Source of the DNA: Bradyrhizobium rifense
Lineage (GTDB): Bacteria; Pseudomonadota; Alphaproteobacteria; Rhizobiales; Xanthobacteraceae
Length of the DNA stretch: 64,000 nucleotides
Assembly (NCBI RefSeq): GCF_008123425.1
Contig: NZ_VSSS01000059.1
Coordinates: 1 to 64,000, forward strand
Reading direction: 5' to 3'
Shown: piece after piece, positions 17,465 to 27,050 of the stretch
Numbering within the stretch: the stretch's first letter is position 1
How the letters are laid out: each line of letters starts with the position of its first letter
The notes under the pieces: model-generated
What the model was told of the DNA's origin: nothing
The model's input: only the letters and a program-made list of their open reading frames with translations
The model's database searches: none
Program-made: the position numbers and the translations under genes

Positions 17465-19558
17465 ATGCTCAATCGCCTGACCGTATCCGCACTGTTGAAG
17501 GCAGTGATCGCGATCACGTCGATCTGCGTGGTGATCGCGCTCTCGCTCACAGCCTACGAGTCCTGGGATCGCCTCAAGACCGCCAACCGCATCTCAGCGA
17601 TCGCCGACGCCTCCGCCGATCTGTTCAAGGCGATGCACAATCTGCGCACCGATCGCTCCACCACCTCGCGGCTGCTGGCCGCGACCGATCCGATGGATTC
17701 CGAGATCGACAAATATCTTCGCGCCCTGCGCGACGCCCAGATGCCGGCGATGGCACGCGCGCTCGAGCTGTTGCCGAGCATGGACTTCCCGCGATCCGGC
17801 ACGCTGGTCCCGGAGCTCGCACGCCTCAACAAACTGCTGATCGAGGAGCAGAAGGAGTTCTGGGAGAACGTCGTCAAGCCGAAGGACCAGCGCCGCGCGG
17901 GCCTGACCAAGGAATACATGGAGACGACGCAGGGCCTGCTCGACGTTCTCGATAATCTCGGGAACACGCTGGCCGCCACCGTCAACCATCAGGACGCCGA
18001 GATCGACCAGCTGCTGTCGATCAAGCAGAACGCCTGGCTGCTGCGCAACACCGCAGGCGAAGGTTCGCTGATCGTCTCGATGGGGCTTGCCGCCGGCAAG
18101 ATCACGCCGGAAGCCCGCTACAACTATACGCAATATGTCGGCGGCACGAGCGCGATGTGGAAGGCGCTGGAATTGTCGACCTCGGGCATGCAGCTGCCGC
18201 CGGCGCTCGCCTCCGCCATGGCCGGAGCCAAGACCGCCTATTTCGATCCGCAATATCTGGCCTTGCGTGACCGCCTCGCGGACACGCTGGTCAAGGGCGA
18301 GAAGGCCGAGATGACGGCCAACCAGTGGAGCCCGATCACGGTCGGCCGTATGGCGAGCGCGGTTGCGGTCGCCGAAGCCGCCCTCGACGCCGCCAGGGCG
18401 CACACCCTCGATCAACGCGGTGCTGCGCAGCGCGCGCTGATCGTGCAGCTCGTGCTGCTGGCGCTTGCGATCGGCCTTGCCGTCGGCGCGATCATGCTGG
18501 TCAGCCGCCGCGTCATCAACCCGCTCAACACCATCCGCGATGCCATGCTCAAGGTCGCCGGCGGTGATCTCGCCGTCGACAGCGGCTATCTCGATCGCCA
18601 GGACGAGATCGGCGCCCTTGCCGGCGCGCTGGAGACCTTCAAGCAGCAGGCCACCGAAAAGCTCAAGATCGAGGAGCACGAGCGCGAACGCAACGTTGGA
18701 GCTGCCGCGCGCCAGCGCGCAGTGGAAGCCTATGTCGGTGAGTTCGAGGGCGCGGTGCGCAAGACACTCGGCGAGCTGAACGATGCGTCGGGCCAGATGC
18801 GCAAGACCTCAGGCGATCTCTCCGCCGTCTCGCGCCAGACCAACGACCGCGTCCAGGTCGCCGGCAAGGCCTCGAATGACGCCTCCATGAGCGTCGACAG
18901 CGTCGCCGCCGCCGCCGAAGAGCTCTCAGCCTCGATCAACGACATCAGCCAGCAGGCCGCGCATGCCGCGGGGATCGCCGGTCGCGCCGTCACCCAGGCG
19001 CGCGAGACCGACGGCACCGTGCAGGGCCTGCAGAAGTCCGCAGGCCGCATCGGCGAGGTCGTCGGCCTCATCAACACCATCGCGCAGCAGACCAATCTGC
19101 TCGCCCTCAACGCCACCATCGAGGCCGCGCGCGCGGGTGAGGCCGGCCGCGGCTTTGCCGTCGTCGCCTCCGAGGTGAAGTCGCTGGCGAGCCAGACGGC
19201 GAAGGCGACGGAGGAGATCTCCGAGCAGATCGCCGACATCCAGAAGGTCGCGGGCGATGCGATCAACGCGATCCAGACCATTGGCGGCATCATCGGCGAG
19301 GTCAACGAGGTCGCAACTGCGATTGCGGCTGCTGTGCAGGAGCAGGGCGCGGCGACGCAGGAGATCACCCGCAGCACCCAATATGCGGCGCAGGGCACCA
19401 AGAACGTCTCGGACAACATCACCGGCGTGAAAGCCGACGCGGATGCAGCAGCCGCGGCCGCAGACAATGTGAAGAGCGCCTCCGAGATGCTGGAGACCCA
19501 GAGCAACCAGCTCGGCCACGAGGTCAGCGACTTCCTCGGCAAGATCCGCGCGGCGTAA
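17465..19558 (+). CDS. Methyl-accepting chemotaxis protein (tandem copy 1)
   Basis: A 697-residue transmembrane chemoreceptor. A first membrane helix lies near residues 11-30, a ~290-residue, mostly helical periplasmic sensor follows, the second helix is about 324-347 (VQLVLLALAIGLAVGAIMLV), then a HAMP domain and the cytoplasmic signalling coiled coil. The hairpin tip INTIAQQTNLLALNATIEAA and ARAGEAGRGFAVVASEVKSL are intact, so it should couple to CheW/CheA. It ends FLGKIRAA and lacks a CheR-binding pentapeptide. The ligand is unknown. The ATG is chosen because the homologous protein begins identically (MLNRLTVS) and a G-rich ribosome site precedes it. Confidence 0.93.
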   Translation: MLNRLTVSALLKAVIAITSICVVIALSLTAYESWDRLKTANRISAIADASADLFKAMHNLRTDRSTTSRLLAATDPMDSEIDKYLRALRDAQMPAMARALELLPSMDFPRSGTLVPELARLNKLLIEEQKEFWENVVKPKDQRRAGLTKEYMETTQGLLDVLDNLGNTLAATVNHQDAEIDQLLSIKQNAWLLRNTAGEGSLIVSMGLAAGKITPEARYNYTQYVGGTSAMWKALELSTSGMQLPPALASAMAGAKTAYFDPQYLALRDRLADTLVKGEKAEMTANQWSPITVGRMASAVAVAEAALDAARAHTLDQRGAAQRALIVQLVLLALAIGLAVGAIMLVSRRVINPLNTIRDAMLKVAGGDLAVDSGYLDRQDEIGALAGALETFKQQATEKLKIEEHERERNVGAAARQRAVEAYVGEFEGAVRKTLGELNDASGQMRKTSGDLSAVSRQTNDRVQVAGKASNDASMSVDSVAAAAEELSASINDISQQAAHAAGIAGRAVTQARETDGTVQGLQKSAGRIGEVVGLINTIAQQTNLLALNATIEAARAGEAGRGFAVVASEVKSLASQTAKATEEISEQIADIQKVAGDAINAIQTIGGIIGEVNEVATAIAAAVQEQGAATQEITRSTQYAAQGTKNVSDNITGVKADADAAAAAADNVKSASEMLETQSNQLGHEVSDFLGKIRAA

Positions 19559-19560
19559 TA

Positions 19561-19604
19561 CGTAATTTTACGGCAGGCACACTGTCTAAGTCTTTACCCT
19601 TTTC
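19561..19604 (+). promoter_or_regulatory. Upstream block shared by both chemoreceptor genes (copy 2)
   Basis: CGTAATTTTACGGCAGGC followed by GTCTAAGTCTTTACCCTTTTC. It begins two bases after the stop codon of the first receptor gene and mirrors the block in front of that gene, so the second gene likely has its own promoter instead of depending on read-through. Confidence 0.5.
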
Positions 19605-19727
19605 AGGCCAAATGCGCCGGAGCGCCTGCTGTATGCAGGCGCGTTGATTGCGCGCATCCCTTGGTTTCGAAGTTCGTGGGGCTGCCGTTCCGGGGCACGA
19701 ACTTCGAAACGCGTACCGGGGTGTCCG

Positions 19728-21821
19728 ATGCTCAACCGCTTGACCGTATCCACGCTGCTGAAAGCGGTGATTCTTTCCACCGCGCTCGTCGTCGTCATCG
19801 GCTTCTCGATCAGCGCATGGAGCTCATGGGGCCAGCTGCAGCAGGCCAACCGAATCGTCGGGGTTTCGGCGGCGTCGGCCGAAGTGTTCAAGGCGATGGC
19901 CAACATCCGGGCCGACCGCTCGACCAGCAACCGCCAGCTCACCTCCGACGTCCCGATGGACAAGGACATCGAAAAATACATCCGCGATATCCGCGAAGCG
20001 CTGATGCCCGCGCTGGCCCGCACGCTCGAGATCCTGCCTTCGATCGAGATGCCCCAGCGCGAGGCGATGGCGACCGACCTCGACCGCTTCAACAAGGCGC
20101 TGCTCGCGGCGCAGACCGAATTCTGGACCGAAGCCGCCAAGCCGAAAGCGTCGCGCCGCGCGGCGCTGGCAAAGGAATACACCGACAGCGAGGACGGATT
20201 GATGTCGGTGCTCGAGAAGCTGTCGCCGCTTCTTGCCGCGAGCGTCAACCACCAGGACGCCACGATCGACCAGTTGCTGATGATCAAGCAGATGGCCTGG
20301 CTGCTGCGCCTGAACGCCGGCGAATCCTCGCTGATCGTCGGCAATGCGCTCGGCAGCGGCAAGATCGCGCCGGAAGTCCAGCTCGCCTACACGAAATGGG
20401 TCGGCGGCACCGAGACCGCCTGGAACGCGATCGAGCTCGCCGCGACCGGCATGCAATTGCCGCCAGCGTTGAGCTCGGCGATGTCCGAAGCCAAGTCGAC
20501 TTATTTCGATCCGCAATATGCCACCACGCGTGACGGAATTATCGCAGCCATCGCCAAGGGCGAGAAAGCGTCGATGACCGCCAACCAGTGGAGCCCCTAT
20601 TCGGTGCCCCGCATGATGACCGCGGTGAAGCTTGCCGATGCGGCGCTGCAGGCCGCCAAGGATCATTCCGCGACAGAGCGCTCAACCGCCGTCCAGTGGT
20701 TGATCGTCAATACCGCCCTGCTCATCGCCGCCATCGTTCTGACCGGGGCCGCAATGCTGGCCGTCAGCCGCCGCGTGATCACGCCGCTGCATCGAATCCG
20801 CGATGCCATGCTCAAGGTCGCCGGCGGCGATCTCGGCGTCGACAGCGGCTATCTCGACCGTCACGACGAGATCGGCTCGCTCGCCGGTGCGCTCGAGACC
20901 TTCAAGCAGCAGGCGATCGACAAGCTCAAGATCGAGGAGCAGGAGCGCGAGCGCAACGCCGGCGCCGCCGCGCGCCAGCGCGCAGTGGAAGCCTATGTCG
21001 GCGAGTTCGAAGGCGTGGTACGCAAGTCGCTCGGCGAATTGAGCGATGCCTCGGCCGAGATGCGCAAGACCTCGGGCGATCTCTCCGCCGTGTCGCGCCA
21101 GACCAACGAGCGCGTCGAGGTCGCCGGCAAGGCCTCCAACGACGCCTCCACCAGCGTCGAGAGCGTTGCGGCCGCCGCCGAGGAACTGAGCGCCTCGATC
21201 AACGACATCAGCCAGCAGGCCGCCCATGCCGCCGGCATCGCCAGCCGCGCCGTCAACCAGGCGCGCGAGACTGACGGCACCGTGCAGGGGCTGGCGCAAT
21301 CGGCCGGCCGCATCGGCGAGGTCGTCGGGCTGATCAACACCATCGCGGCGCAGACCAACCTGCTCGCGCTCAACGCCACGATCGAGGCCGCCCGTGCCGG
21401 CGAAGCCGGCCGCGGTTTTGCGGTTGTCGCCTCGGAGGTGAAATCGCTGGCGAGCCAGACCGCGAAGGCGACCGAGGAGATTTCGGAGCAGATCTCCGAC
21501 ATCCAGAGGGTCGCGGGCGATGCCATCAACGCGATCCAGGCGATCGGCGGCATCATCGGCGAGGTCAACGAGGTCGCCACCGCAATTGCCGCCGCCGTGC
21601 AGGAGCAGGGCGCAGCGACGCAGGAGATCACGCGCAGCACGCAATATGCCGCGCAGGGCACCAAGAATGTCTCCGACAACATCACCGGCGTGAAGGCGGA
21701 TGCCGACACCGCAGCCGGCGCCGCCGACAACGTCAAGCAGGCCTCGCAGATGCTGGAGACCCAGAGCCGCCAGCTCGGCAATCAGGTCAGCGATTTCCTG
21801 GGCAAGATCCGCGCGGCGTAA
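19728..21821 (+). CDS. Methyl-accepting chemotaxis protein (tandem copy 2)
   Basis: Also exactly 697 residues, collinear with the preceding receptor: shared start MLNRLTVS, membrane helices at about 13-32 and 323-347, HAMP, then a signalling domain that is nearly the same down to the ending FLGKIRAA. The periplasmic sensor is clearly more diverged than the cytoplasmic part (for example ADRSTSNRQLTSDVPMDKD against TDRSTTSRLLAATDPMDSE), as expected for duplicated receptors drifting in ligand range. Ligand unknown. Confidence 0.93.
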   Translation: MLNRLTVSTLLKAVILSTALVVVIGFSISAWSSWGQLQQANRIVGVSAASAEVFKAMANIRADRSTSNRQLTSDVPMDKDIEKYIRDIREALMPALARTLEILPSIEMPQREAMATDLDRFNKALLAAQTEFWTEAAKPKASRRAALAKEYTDSEDGLMSVLEKLSPLLAASVNHQDATIDQLLMIKQMAWLLRLNAGESSLIVGNALGSGKIAPEVQLAYTKWVGGTETAWNAIELAATGMQLPPALSSAMSEAKSTYFDPQYATTRDGIIAAIAKGEKASMTANQWSPYSVPRMMTAVKLADAALQAAKDHSATERSTAVQWLIVNTALLIAAIVLTGAAMLAVSRRVITPLHRIRDAMLKVAGGDLGVDSGYLDRHDEIGSLAGALETFKQQAIDKLKIEEQERERNAGAAARQRAVEAYVGEFEGVVRKSLGELSDASAEMRKTSGDLSAVSRQTNERVEVAGKASNDASTSVESVAAAAEELSASINDISQQAAHAAGIASRAVNQARETDGTVQGLAQSAGRIGEVVGLINTIAAQTNLLALNATIEAARAGEAGRGFAVVASEVKSLASQTAKATEEISEQISDIQRVAGDAINAIQAIGGIIGEVNEVATAIAAAVQEQGAATQEITRSTQYAAQGTKNVSDNITGVKADADTAAGAADNVKQASQMLETQSRQLGNQVSDFLGKIRAA

Positions 21822-21834
21822 GGGATTCCGGCCC

Positions 21835-22488
21835 CTACTCCTTCGCCACCACCGGCACCTGGCGGAATCTGGCCCGCACCGACTCCGGCAATGGGGAGAA
21901 GTTCATCGCGATACCGCGGCGATCGTTGGCGTTGCGGTTGGCGACGACAAGGCCGTCGCTACCTGCCACGATATCGCCTTTGCGCAAGGTCGGATCGTCC
22001 TCGGCCTTGAGCGAAGCGAGGCCGGCCGGATCCTTGCCGTTGCAGGTACACCCGGACACGATCTCGTTGCGATAGCGGAAGGCGTTCGGCAGGTCGGAAT
22101 AGGATTTGCCGCTGTCGGTCGTGGCCTCGTCGATGTTGCTGCCATAGACCAGCGAGGTCTCCGACGCCGGGCAGAAGCTCTTGCAGGATTGCGCCTTGCT
22201 CTCGGCGTCGTTGCCTTGCGCCGGGAAATAACGCCCGTCACAGCCGCGCACGCAATAGGCCGTGCCGCCACCATAGGACGCGCGCTGGCGTGGCGCGTCG
22301 TAGCGCGGCATGTCGTCGCTCGGGAACGGCATCCGGATCTCAGGCGCCAGCCGGGCGCGGAAGCCGCCGAACAGCGCCGAGAAGAAGTCCTCCGCATGCG
22401 CCGAAGGCGCCAGCGCAAGGCCGAGGGAAGCGATCGTGACGAACGCGGCCGTTCCGCCAGCGAGCCTGCTGATCGAACGTCTCATCAT
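21835..22488 (-). CDS. DUF2865 domain secreted protein
   Basis: A 217-residue exported protein. The signal peptide is roughly the first 33 residues (ending APSAHA before EDFFSALFGG). The mature part has a Cys-rich core with YCVRGCDGRYFP, CKSFCP and GCTCNGKDP, the pattern of the alphaproteobacterial DUF2865 family; six or so cysteines could form periplasmic disulfides. Function unknown. It is convergent with the second chemoreceptor gene, 13 bases apart, and 18 bases downstream of the L,D-transpeptidase gene on the same strand, so the two may be cotranscribed. Confidence 0.8.
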   Translation of the reverse strand: MMRRSISRLAGGTAAFVTIASLGLALAPSAHAEDFFSALFGGFRARLAPEIRMPFPSDDMPRYDAPRQRASYGGGTAYCVRGCDGRYFPAQGNDAESKAQSCKSFCPASETSLVYGSNIDEATTDSGKSYSDLPNAFRYRNEIVSGCTCNGKDPAGLASLKAEDDPTLRKGDIVAGSDGLVVANRNANDRRGIAMNFSPLPESVRARFRQVPVVAKE

Positions 22489-22506
22489 GTGACCTCACTT
22501 AAACTC

Positions 22507-23277
22507 TTAATCCACCGACGACGCTGAGATGTTCAGCGCCTGGCGCCCCGAGGGCAGCGTCGTCACCGCCGGCCGCTTGCGGAGGGGATCGCCGCCGCGC
22601 GCCATCAGCGGCGCATTCTTCGGCAGGACCACGACCTTGGCACCGACATTGACGCGGCTGAAGAGGTCGCTGACGTCCTCATTGGTGAGGCGGATGCAGC
22701 CGGACGAGACGAACTTGCCGATCGTGGTCGGATCGTTGGTGCCATGGATGCGGTATTGGCTGGAGCCGAGATACATCGCGCGCGCCCCCAGCGGATTGCC
22801 GGGGCCGCCGGCGACGAAGCGCGGCAGATAAGGCTGACGCGCGATCATCTCTGCCGGCGGATGCCAATCCGGCCATTCCGCCTTGCGGGTGATGCTCTGG
22901 ACGCCCGACCAGGTGAAGCCTTCGCGACCGACGCCGACGCCGTAGCGCATGGCGCGGCCGTTGCCGAGCACATAATAGAGATAGGTGTTGGCGGTATCGA
23001 TGACGATGGTGCCGGCCGGTTCGTTGCGGTCGAAGCTCACGATCTGCCGGCGCAGCCGATCCGGCAGCGCCGCATCCTCATCCGCGGCCTGCGGCGCCTC
23101 GCTCGTGTAGCCCTGCGAATAAGTCTGGTCCTTCGGATAGGCCTGCGGCTGTATCGGCGCGAAACCGAGCGTTTGGGCCTGTGCTGCGAAGGGTACCGTC
23201 AGCAACGCTGTCGCAAAGGCAAAAGCGGTGACGACGCGCGGCGAGAAGCTGCGACCGACGACTGAGAATTTTGTCAT
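22507..23277 (-). CDS. L,D-transpeptidase (YkuD family)
   Basis: About 256 residues with a signal peptide (MTKFSVVGRSFSPR... to AAQA). The catalytic domain has IDTANTYLYYVLGNG, the His of YRIHGTNDP and the nucleophile motif SSGCIRLTN, in the order expected for YkuD-fold transpeptidases that make 3-3 peptidoglycan crosslinks or attach proteins to the wall. It acts in the periplasm. I use the inner Met because the signal peptide follows directly and GGGGCA precedes it; a 15-residue longer form exists in frame. It is divergent from the AI-2E-type permease gene. Confidence 0.9.
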   Translation of the reverse strand: MTKFSVVGRSFSPRVVTAFAFATALLTVPFAAQAQTLGFAPIQPQAYPKDQTYSQGYTSEAPQAADEDAALPDRLRRQIVSFDRNEPAGTIVIDTANTYLYYVLGNGRAMRYGVGVGREGFTWSGVQSITRKAEWPDWHPPAEMIARQPYLPRFVAGGPGNPLGARAMYLGSSQYRIHGTNDPTTIGKFVSSGCIRLTNEDVSDLFSRVNVGAKVVVLPKNAPLMARGGDPLRKRPAVTTLPSGRQALNISASSVD

Positions 23278-23486
23278 GTGCTGCCCCGTGTGATGTCTGC
23301 ATCTTGAGTGATGCGGCTTCACAACAAACGCAGCAGAACCGGTTCAAGTTCCGCCGGCGTCTGCAGCAACAACGTCACAGTCAAGCGAGCGTAACTTCAC
23401 GAAGCCGCGATGGAACCGTGGCGGCCGTCGGGCGTTTCCCCGATGACCTATGGGCGCCCGGACCCCTCCGTGCGGGGAGAGAAATT

Positions 23487-24599
23487 GTGCGCGTCCTTCC
23501 CGGTGAACGTCTGATTTCCAGCAACGACGAAGGTACCCCGCTTCCCGACAGCCATGCCGAGTTGCCGCCGGTGATCCGGCGTACCGAGTTCGTCGCCTAT
23601 GCACTCGCGGGCCTGCTCCTGATCGCCATTATCGCGGTGCTCTATTTTGCCAAGGCTTTCTTCCTCCCGGTCGTAATGGCCGTCGTCGCCGGCACTATGT
23701 TGTCGCCCGCTGCAAGCTTTCTCGAGCGGCGGCACGTTCCGCGCGCCCTCGGCGCCGTGCTGATCGTAATCGCAGTGACGACGGTGGTCGCCTTCGTTGT
23801 TGCACTGATCGCCGTGCCCGCCATGGAGTGGAGCTCACGCCTCCCGGAACTGGGGGCGCAGCTGAAAGAGAAGGCGCACGTGTTCGACCGGCCACTCGCG
23901 CTGTGGAAGGAACTGCAAACGATGGTCGGCGGCTCCGATGGCCTGCCGAGTGTCCCCCTGCCGAAAATGGAATGGGTGCAGCCGACGCTGGAATTCGTGT
24001 CACCGACCTTCGCTGAATTCCTGCTGTTTTTCGCTACCCTGATCCTGTTCATCGCGAGCTGGCGCGATCTGCGGCGCGCCATGATCATGAATTTCACCGA
24101 CCGCGACGCGCGGCTGCGCACGCTCCGAATCCTTAACGAGATCGAGGTTCATCTCGGCAATTATCTGCTGACGGTCACGGTCATCAATCTCGGCGTCGGC
24201 ATCGCCACCGGCATCGTCTGCGCGGCCACCGGCATGCCCAATCCGGCCGGGCTCGGCGCGCTTGCGGCTGCGCTTAACTTCATTCCGATCATCGGACCGG
24301 TCGCGATGTTCGTCGTGCTGGCCGTGGTCGGGCTGGTCGCATTCCCGACCATCGGCGGCGGCCTGATGGCGGCCCTCGCCTTCGGCGGTGTCACCTTCCT
24401 GGAGGGGCACTTCGTCACGCCGACCATCATCGGCCGCAGGCTGTCGTTGAACGCGCTCGCCGTCTTTATCGCGCTGGCGTTCTGGACCTGGCTATGGGGG
24501 CCGATGGGCGCCTTCCTGTCGTCTCCGCTCCTCATCGTGGGGCTGATTCTGAAGGAGCATCTGCTGCCGGAGAAATCGCCGCAATTGCCGCAGGGATGA
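23487..24599 (+). CDS. AI-2E family transporter (PerM-like permease)
   Basis: About 370 residues of an integral membrane permease. Hydrophobic helices cluster near the start (EFVAYALAGLLLIAIIAVLYFAKAFFLPVVMAVVAG), then after a ~120-residue soluble loop come several C-terminal helices with GLGALAAALNFIPIIGPVAM and the ending typical of the AI-2E/UPF0118 family. Members export small molecules or act as ion antiporters; the substrate is unknown. I choose the GTG with GGGGAGAG 6 bases upstream; the frame is open another 72 codons upstream but that part is not membrane-protein-like and overlaps the promoter space of the transpeptidase. Confidence 0.85.
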   Translation: MRVLPGERLISSNDEGTPLPDSHAELPPVIRRTEFVAYALAGLLLIAIIAVLYFAKAFFLPVVMAVVAGTMLSPAASFLERRHVPRALGAVLIVIAVTTVVAFVVALIAVPAMEWSSRLPELGAQLKEKAHVFDRPLALWKELQTMVGGSDGLPSVPLPKMEWVQPTLEFVSPTFAEFLLFFATLILFIASWRDLRRAMIMNFTDRDARLRTLRILNEIEVHLGNYLLTVTVINLGVGIATGIVCAATGMPNPAGLGALAAALNFIPIIGPVAMFVVLAVVGLVAFPTIGGGLMAALAFGGVTFLEGHFVTPTIIGRRLSLNALAVFIALAFWTWLWGPMGAFLSSPLLIVGLILKEHLLPEKSPQLPQG

Positions 24600-24675
24600 C
24601 AGGCTCCGCAAACGGAACTTCCACCACAACCAAACGTTTTCCGCCCATCTCACCGCCAACAGTTCGGAGCTTGTG

Positions 24676-25047
24676 ATGTCAATAACCGATGGCGAAGCCA
24701 GGATGAGAGACTGGACCGACAAAGCCACCGCAGAACGCCTCGAGAAGGATGTAGCAGCCGTGAAAAACGATATCGCCGCCCTCACCGACCAGATCACCGA
24801 CGCGCTCAACACTTTTGCCAACGCCACCGGCAAGCAGGCCCGGCGTGGCTACAAGCAGGCGCGCGACAACGTGGATTCGACGCTCGACGACTTCTCGGAA
24901 CGCGGCAGCGCGATGATGGGCGCGGCGCAGGACGCCTATGGCTCGATCGAGGAGACACTGGAAGACGCGATCACGCAGCGGCCGCTCGCGACCGTCGGTG
25001 TCGCGCTCGGCATCGGCTTCCTGATCGGCTTCGCCTGGCGCCGCTAG
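24676..25047 (+). CDS. YqjD/ElaB-like (DUF883) small membrane-anchored protein
   Basis: A 123-residue protein: an amphipathic, coiled-coil-prone body (RLEKDVAAVKNDIAALTDQITDALNTFANATGKQARRGYKQARDNV) and a C-terminal membrane anchor ATVGVALGIGFLIGFAWRR ending in arginines. This layout matches YqjD/ElaB proteins, inner-membrane, stress-induced and ribosome-associated in E. coli. GGAG lies 6 bases before the ATG; a GTG one codon earlier is too close. It precedes a holin-like membrane gene by 90 bases. Confidence 0.85.
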   Translation: MSITDGEARMRDWTDKATAERLEKDVAAVKNDIAALTDQITDALNTFANATGKQARRGYKQARDNVDSTLDDFSERGSAMMGAAQDAYGSIEETLEDAITQRPLATVGVALGIGFLIGFAWRR

Positions 25048-25137
25048 GGCGCGCGATGACTTTTGAGGTCACGACGGCCTCCGCCGCCGTGAACGGCACG
25101 TGACGAATTGGCTTGTGGGGACCTGAGGAGCAAGACC

Positions 25138-25590
25138 GTGTTTCAGCGCATCATCGACGGCATCAGCGCATCGACGGGCACGACCATGCGACTGACCTCG
25201 CTGGCGGCGGGTGCGGCGTTCGCACTGTTCATCACCACATGCTTCCTCTGCGCGGCGGCCTTCATCTCGGTGCTGGAGAAATACGGTCCCGTGCCGGCCT
25301 GCCTTGCGGGCGCCGGCATCTTCTTCCTGCTGACGCTTGCCGCCGCTGGAAGCTATTGGGGCTACAAGCGGGAGATGCGGACGCGTGCCCGCATCGCCGC
25401 TGAGCGCGCCGCCAAGGCGGCCCCGAGCATGCTCGCCGATCCCATGCTGATCGCAACGGGCTTGCAGATCGTCCGCGCCATCGGCGTCAAGCGGCTTCTG
25501 CCGATCCTGGCCATCGGCGGCGTCGCGCTCGGAATCATGGCAAGCCGCGCCGGCGCTGCCGAAGAGGCATCAGCCGAGCTGGCGGAGTGA
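25138..25590 (+). CDS. Putative holin-superfamily-like membrane protein
   Basis: About 150 residues. Two adjacent hydrophobic helices (SLAAGAAFALFITTCFLCAAAF and PVPACLAGAGIFFLLTLAAAG), a basic/alanine-rich cytoplasmic stretch (KREMRTRARIAAERAAKAA), and a third hydrophobic region near the end (RLLPILAIGGVALGIMA). This resembles the phage-holin superfamily/YqjE-like partners often encoded after YqjD-like proteins. The GTG start has GAGGAG about 8 bases upstream. Exact function unknown; a two-gene unit with the preceding gene is likely. Confidence 0.65.
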   Translation: MFQRIIDGISASTGTTMRLTSLAAGAAFALFITTCFLCAAAFISVLEKYGPVPACLAGAGIFFLLTLAAAGSYWGYKREMRTRARIAAERAAKAAPSMLADPMLIATGLQIVRAIGVKRLLPILAIGGVALGIMASRAGAAEEASAELAE

Positions 25591-25779
25591 CGACGGGACC
25601 GCGTTAAGAAAGTTGCGCTGCCAACCGGACGAACAAGCCGGAAGGAATTCCACAGCCCATCTCTGCGCAATTTTTCATCAGGCGCGGTAAATCCCCCCTC
25701 CTTCACGTAAACGCTACTCGGATAGGCAGGCGGTTGCCGCTAAAAGCATCGCCCGTGATTCCAAAAGTCATTTTCCGCA

Positions 25780-26922
25780 ATGAAGCCGTCCGTCAAGGCT
25801 AACCTCGCCGCATTCGACCACGACGCAAGGCTGTATCTGACGCTCGGCGTTGCGACCTGGTCGGTCTTCGTCGATCACATCCCGAACAATGTCGTCAACC
25901 TGCTGACGCTGCGCAACTTCGGCTTCAGCGGCGCTGCCGACCTGTTCGTGTTCGTGGTGGGTTATGGCGTCGCCATCATCTACGGCAGGATGGCGCTGGA
26001 GCGCGGCTATGTCGTCGCCGCGACGCGCATCTTCGGCCGCGTCTGGCGGCTCTATGCCGCCTATGTCGTGCTGTTCGTGATTTACATCGACACCATCGCC
26101 TATGTCGCCTCGCAATCGATGGCGCCGGAGATCATCAGCGACTACAACATCTCAGGCATTCTCGAGCATCCGCTGCGCATCCTGGTCCGCGGTCTCGTGC
26201 TTCAGGAAGAGCCGCTCAACCTCGACCTGCTGCAATTGATGATCCCGCTGATGGCCTTCTTTCCGTTTGCCTTGTGGGGGCTGTTGCGGCGGCCGAACGT
26301 GACGCTGGCGCTCTCTGTCGCGTTCTATTTCGCGGCGCGCTGGTTCGAGTGGGGTTTCCGGACCTATCCGGACCAGGAATGGACGTTCAATCCGTTCTGC
26401 TGGCAGATGCTGATGGTGCTGGGCGGCTGGTTCGCCGTCACCGGCGCGTCAGGCCGCACCTTCCGCAACCTGCCCTGGCTTCGCGTGCTAGCGGGCGCCT
26501 ATCTCGTGTCGGCGATGGCCATCACCCTGATGCGCCATTCGCCGGCGCTGTCCGTCTACCTACCGGATGTCGTGCTCAACGGCATCTCGCCGGCGGACAA
26601 GGAAAACCTCGCGCCTTATCGCGTGCTCCATTTCCTCGCGCTCGCTTTCATCGCGACTCACCTCATCCCGGCCGACCATCCGGGGCTGCAATGGAAACCG
26701 CTCCAGATGGTGATCAAATGCGGCGAGGAATGGCTCGCCGTGTTCTGCGTCGGCGTATTCCTATCCTTCGCCGGCCATCTCATCCTGATCACCGGCGCCA
26801 ATCTGGTCGTGATGCAGATCGGGGTGAGCCTTGCCGGTTTCGCAGCGATGACGGCGGTGGCCTATTATATCTCCTGGTCGAAGCGTCAGGACGGGCCTGC
26901 GGCTGTACGGCAGCGGGCCTAG
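25780..26922 (+). CDS. opgC: OpgC-domain acyltransferase
   Basis: A 380-residue integral membrane protein of the OpgC family with about ten hydrophobic helices. The family N-terminus is plain: DHDARLYLTLGVATW...FVDHIPNN and FSGAADLFVFVVGYG. OpgC proteins transfer succinyl or related groups to periplasmic glucans, which in rhizobia matter for osmotic adaptation and host contact. Specific substrate not shown by sequence. No ribosome site is obvious ahead of the ATG. No other glucan genes are nearby. Confidence 0.88.
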   Translation: MKPSVKANLAAFDHDARLYLTLGVATWSVFVDHIPNNVVNLLTLRNFGFSGAADLFVFVVGYGVAIIYGRMALERGYVVAATRIFGRVWRLYAAYVVLFVIYIDTIAYVASQSMAPEIISDYNISGILEHPLRILVRGLVLQEEPLNLDLLQLMIPLMAFFPFALWGLLRRPNVTLALSVAFYFAARWFEWGFRTYPDQEWTFNPFCWQMLMVLGGWFAVTGASGRTFRNLPWLRVLAGAYLVSAMAITLMRHSPALSVYLPDVVLNGISPADKENLAPYRVLHFLALAFIATHLIPADHPGLQWKPLQMVIKCGEEWLAVFCVGVFLSFAGHLILITGANLVVMQIGVSLAGFAAMTAVAYYISWSKRQDGPAAVRQRA

Positions 26923-26924
26923 GC

Positions 26925-26957
26925 CCAAGGCTCTCCCAAGGCTCTCCCAAGGCTCTC
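26925..26957 (+). repeat. Three perfect copies of an 11-base tandem repeat
   Basis: The unit CCAAGGCTCTC is repeated three times without mismatch, starting two bases after the opgC stop. It is probably a slippage tract; it is too short, and without spacers, for a CRISPR. Confidence 0.9.
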
Positions 26958-27050
26958 GCGCGATTTCGCTAGGCCGGAGACTTCGGCTACGCTATGCGGA
27001 CGAGGTGGCAGCCTGAAGGAATGGCGGCCTCTGCGCGAGGAGAGTCCAGC

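Noticed and set aside
17465..21821. One of the tandem chemoreceptors being a pseudogene
   Set aside because: Both are full length, in frame, with intact membrane helices, HAMP and signalling tip.
26925..26957. Direct repeats behind opgC as a CRISPR or attachment site
   Set aside because: Three contiguous 11-base copies without spacers and no integrase or cas gene nearby.
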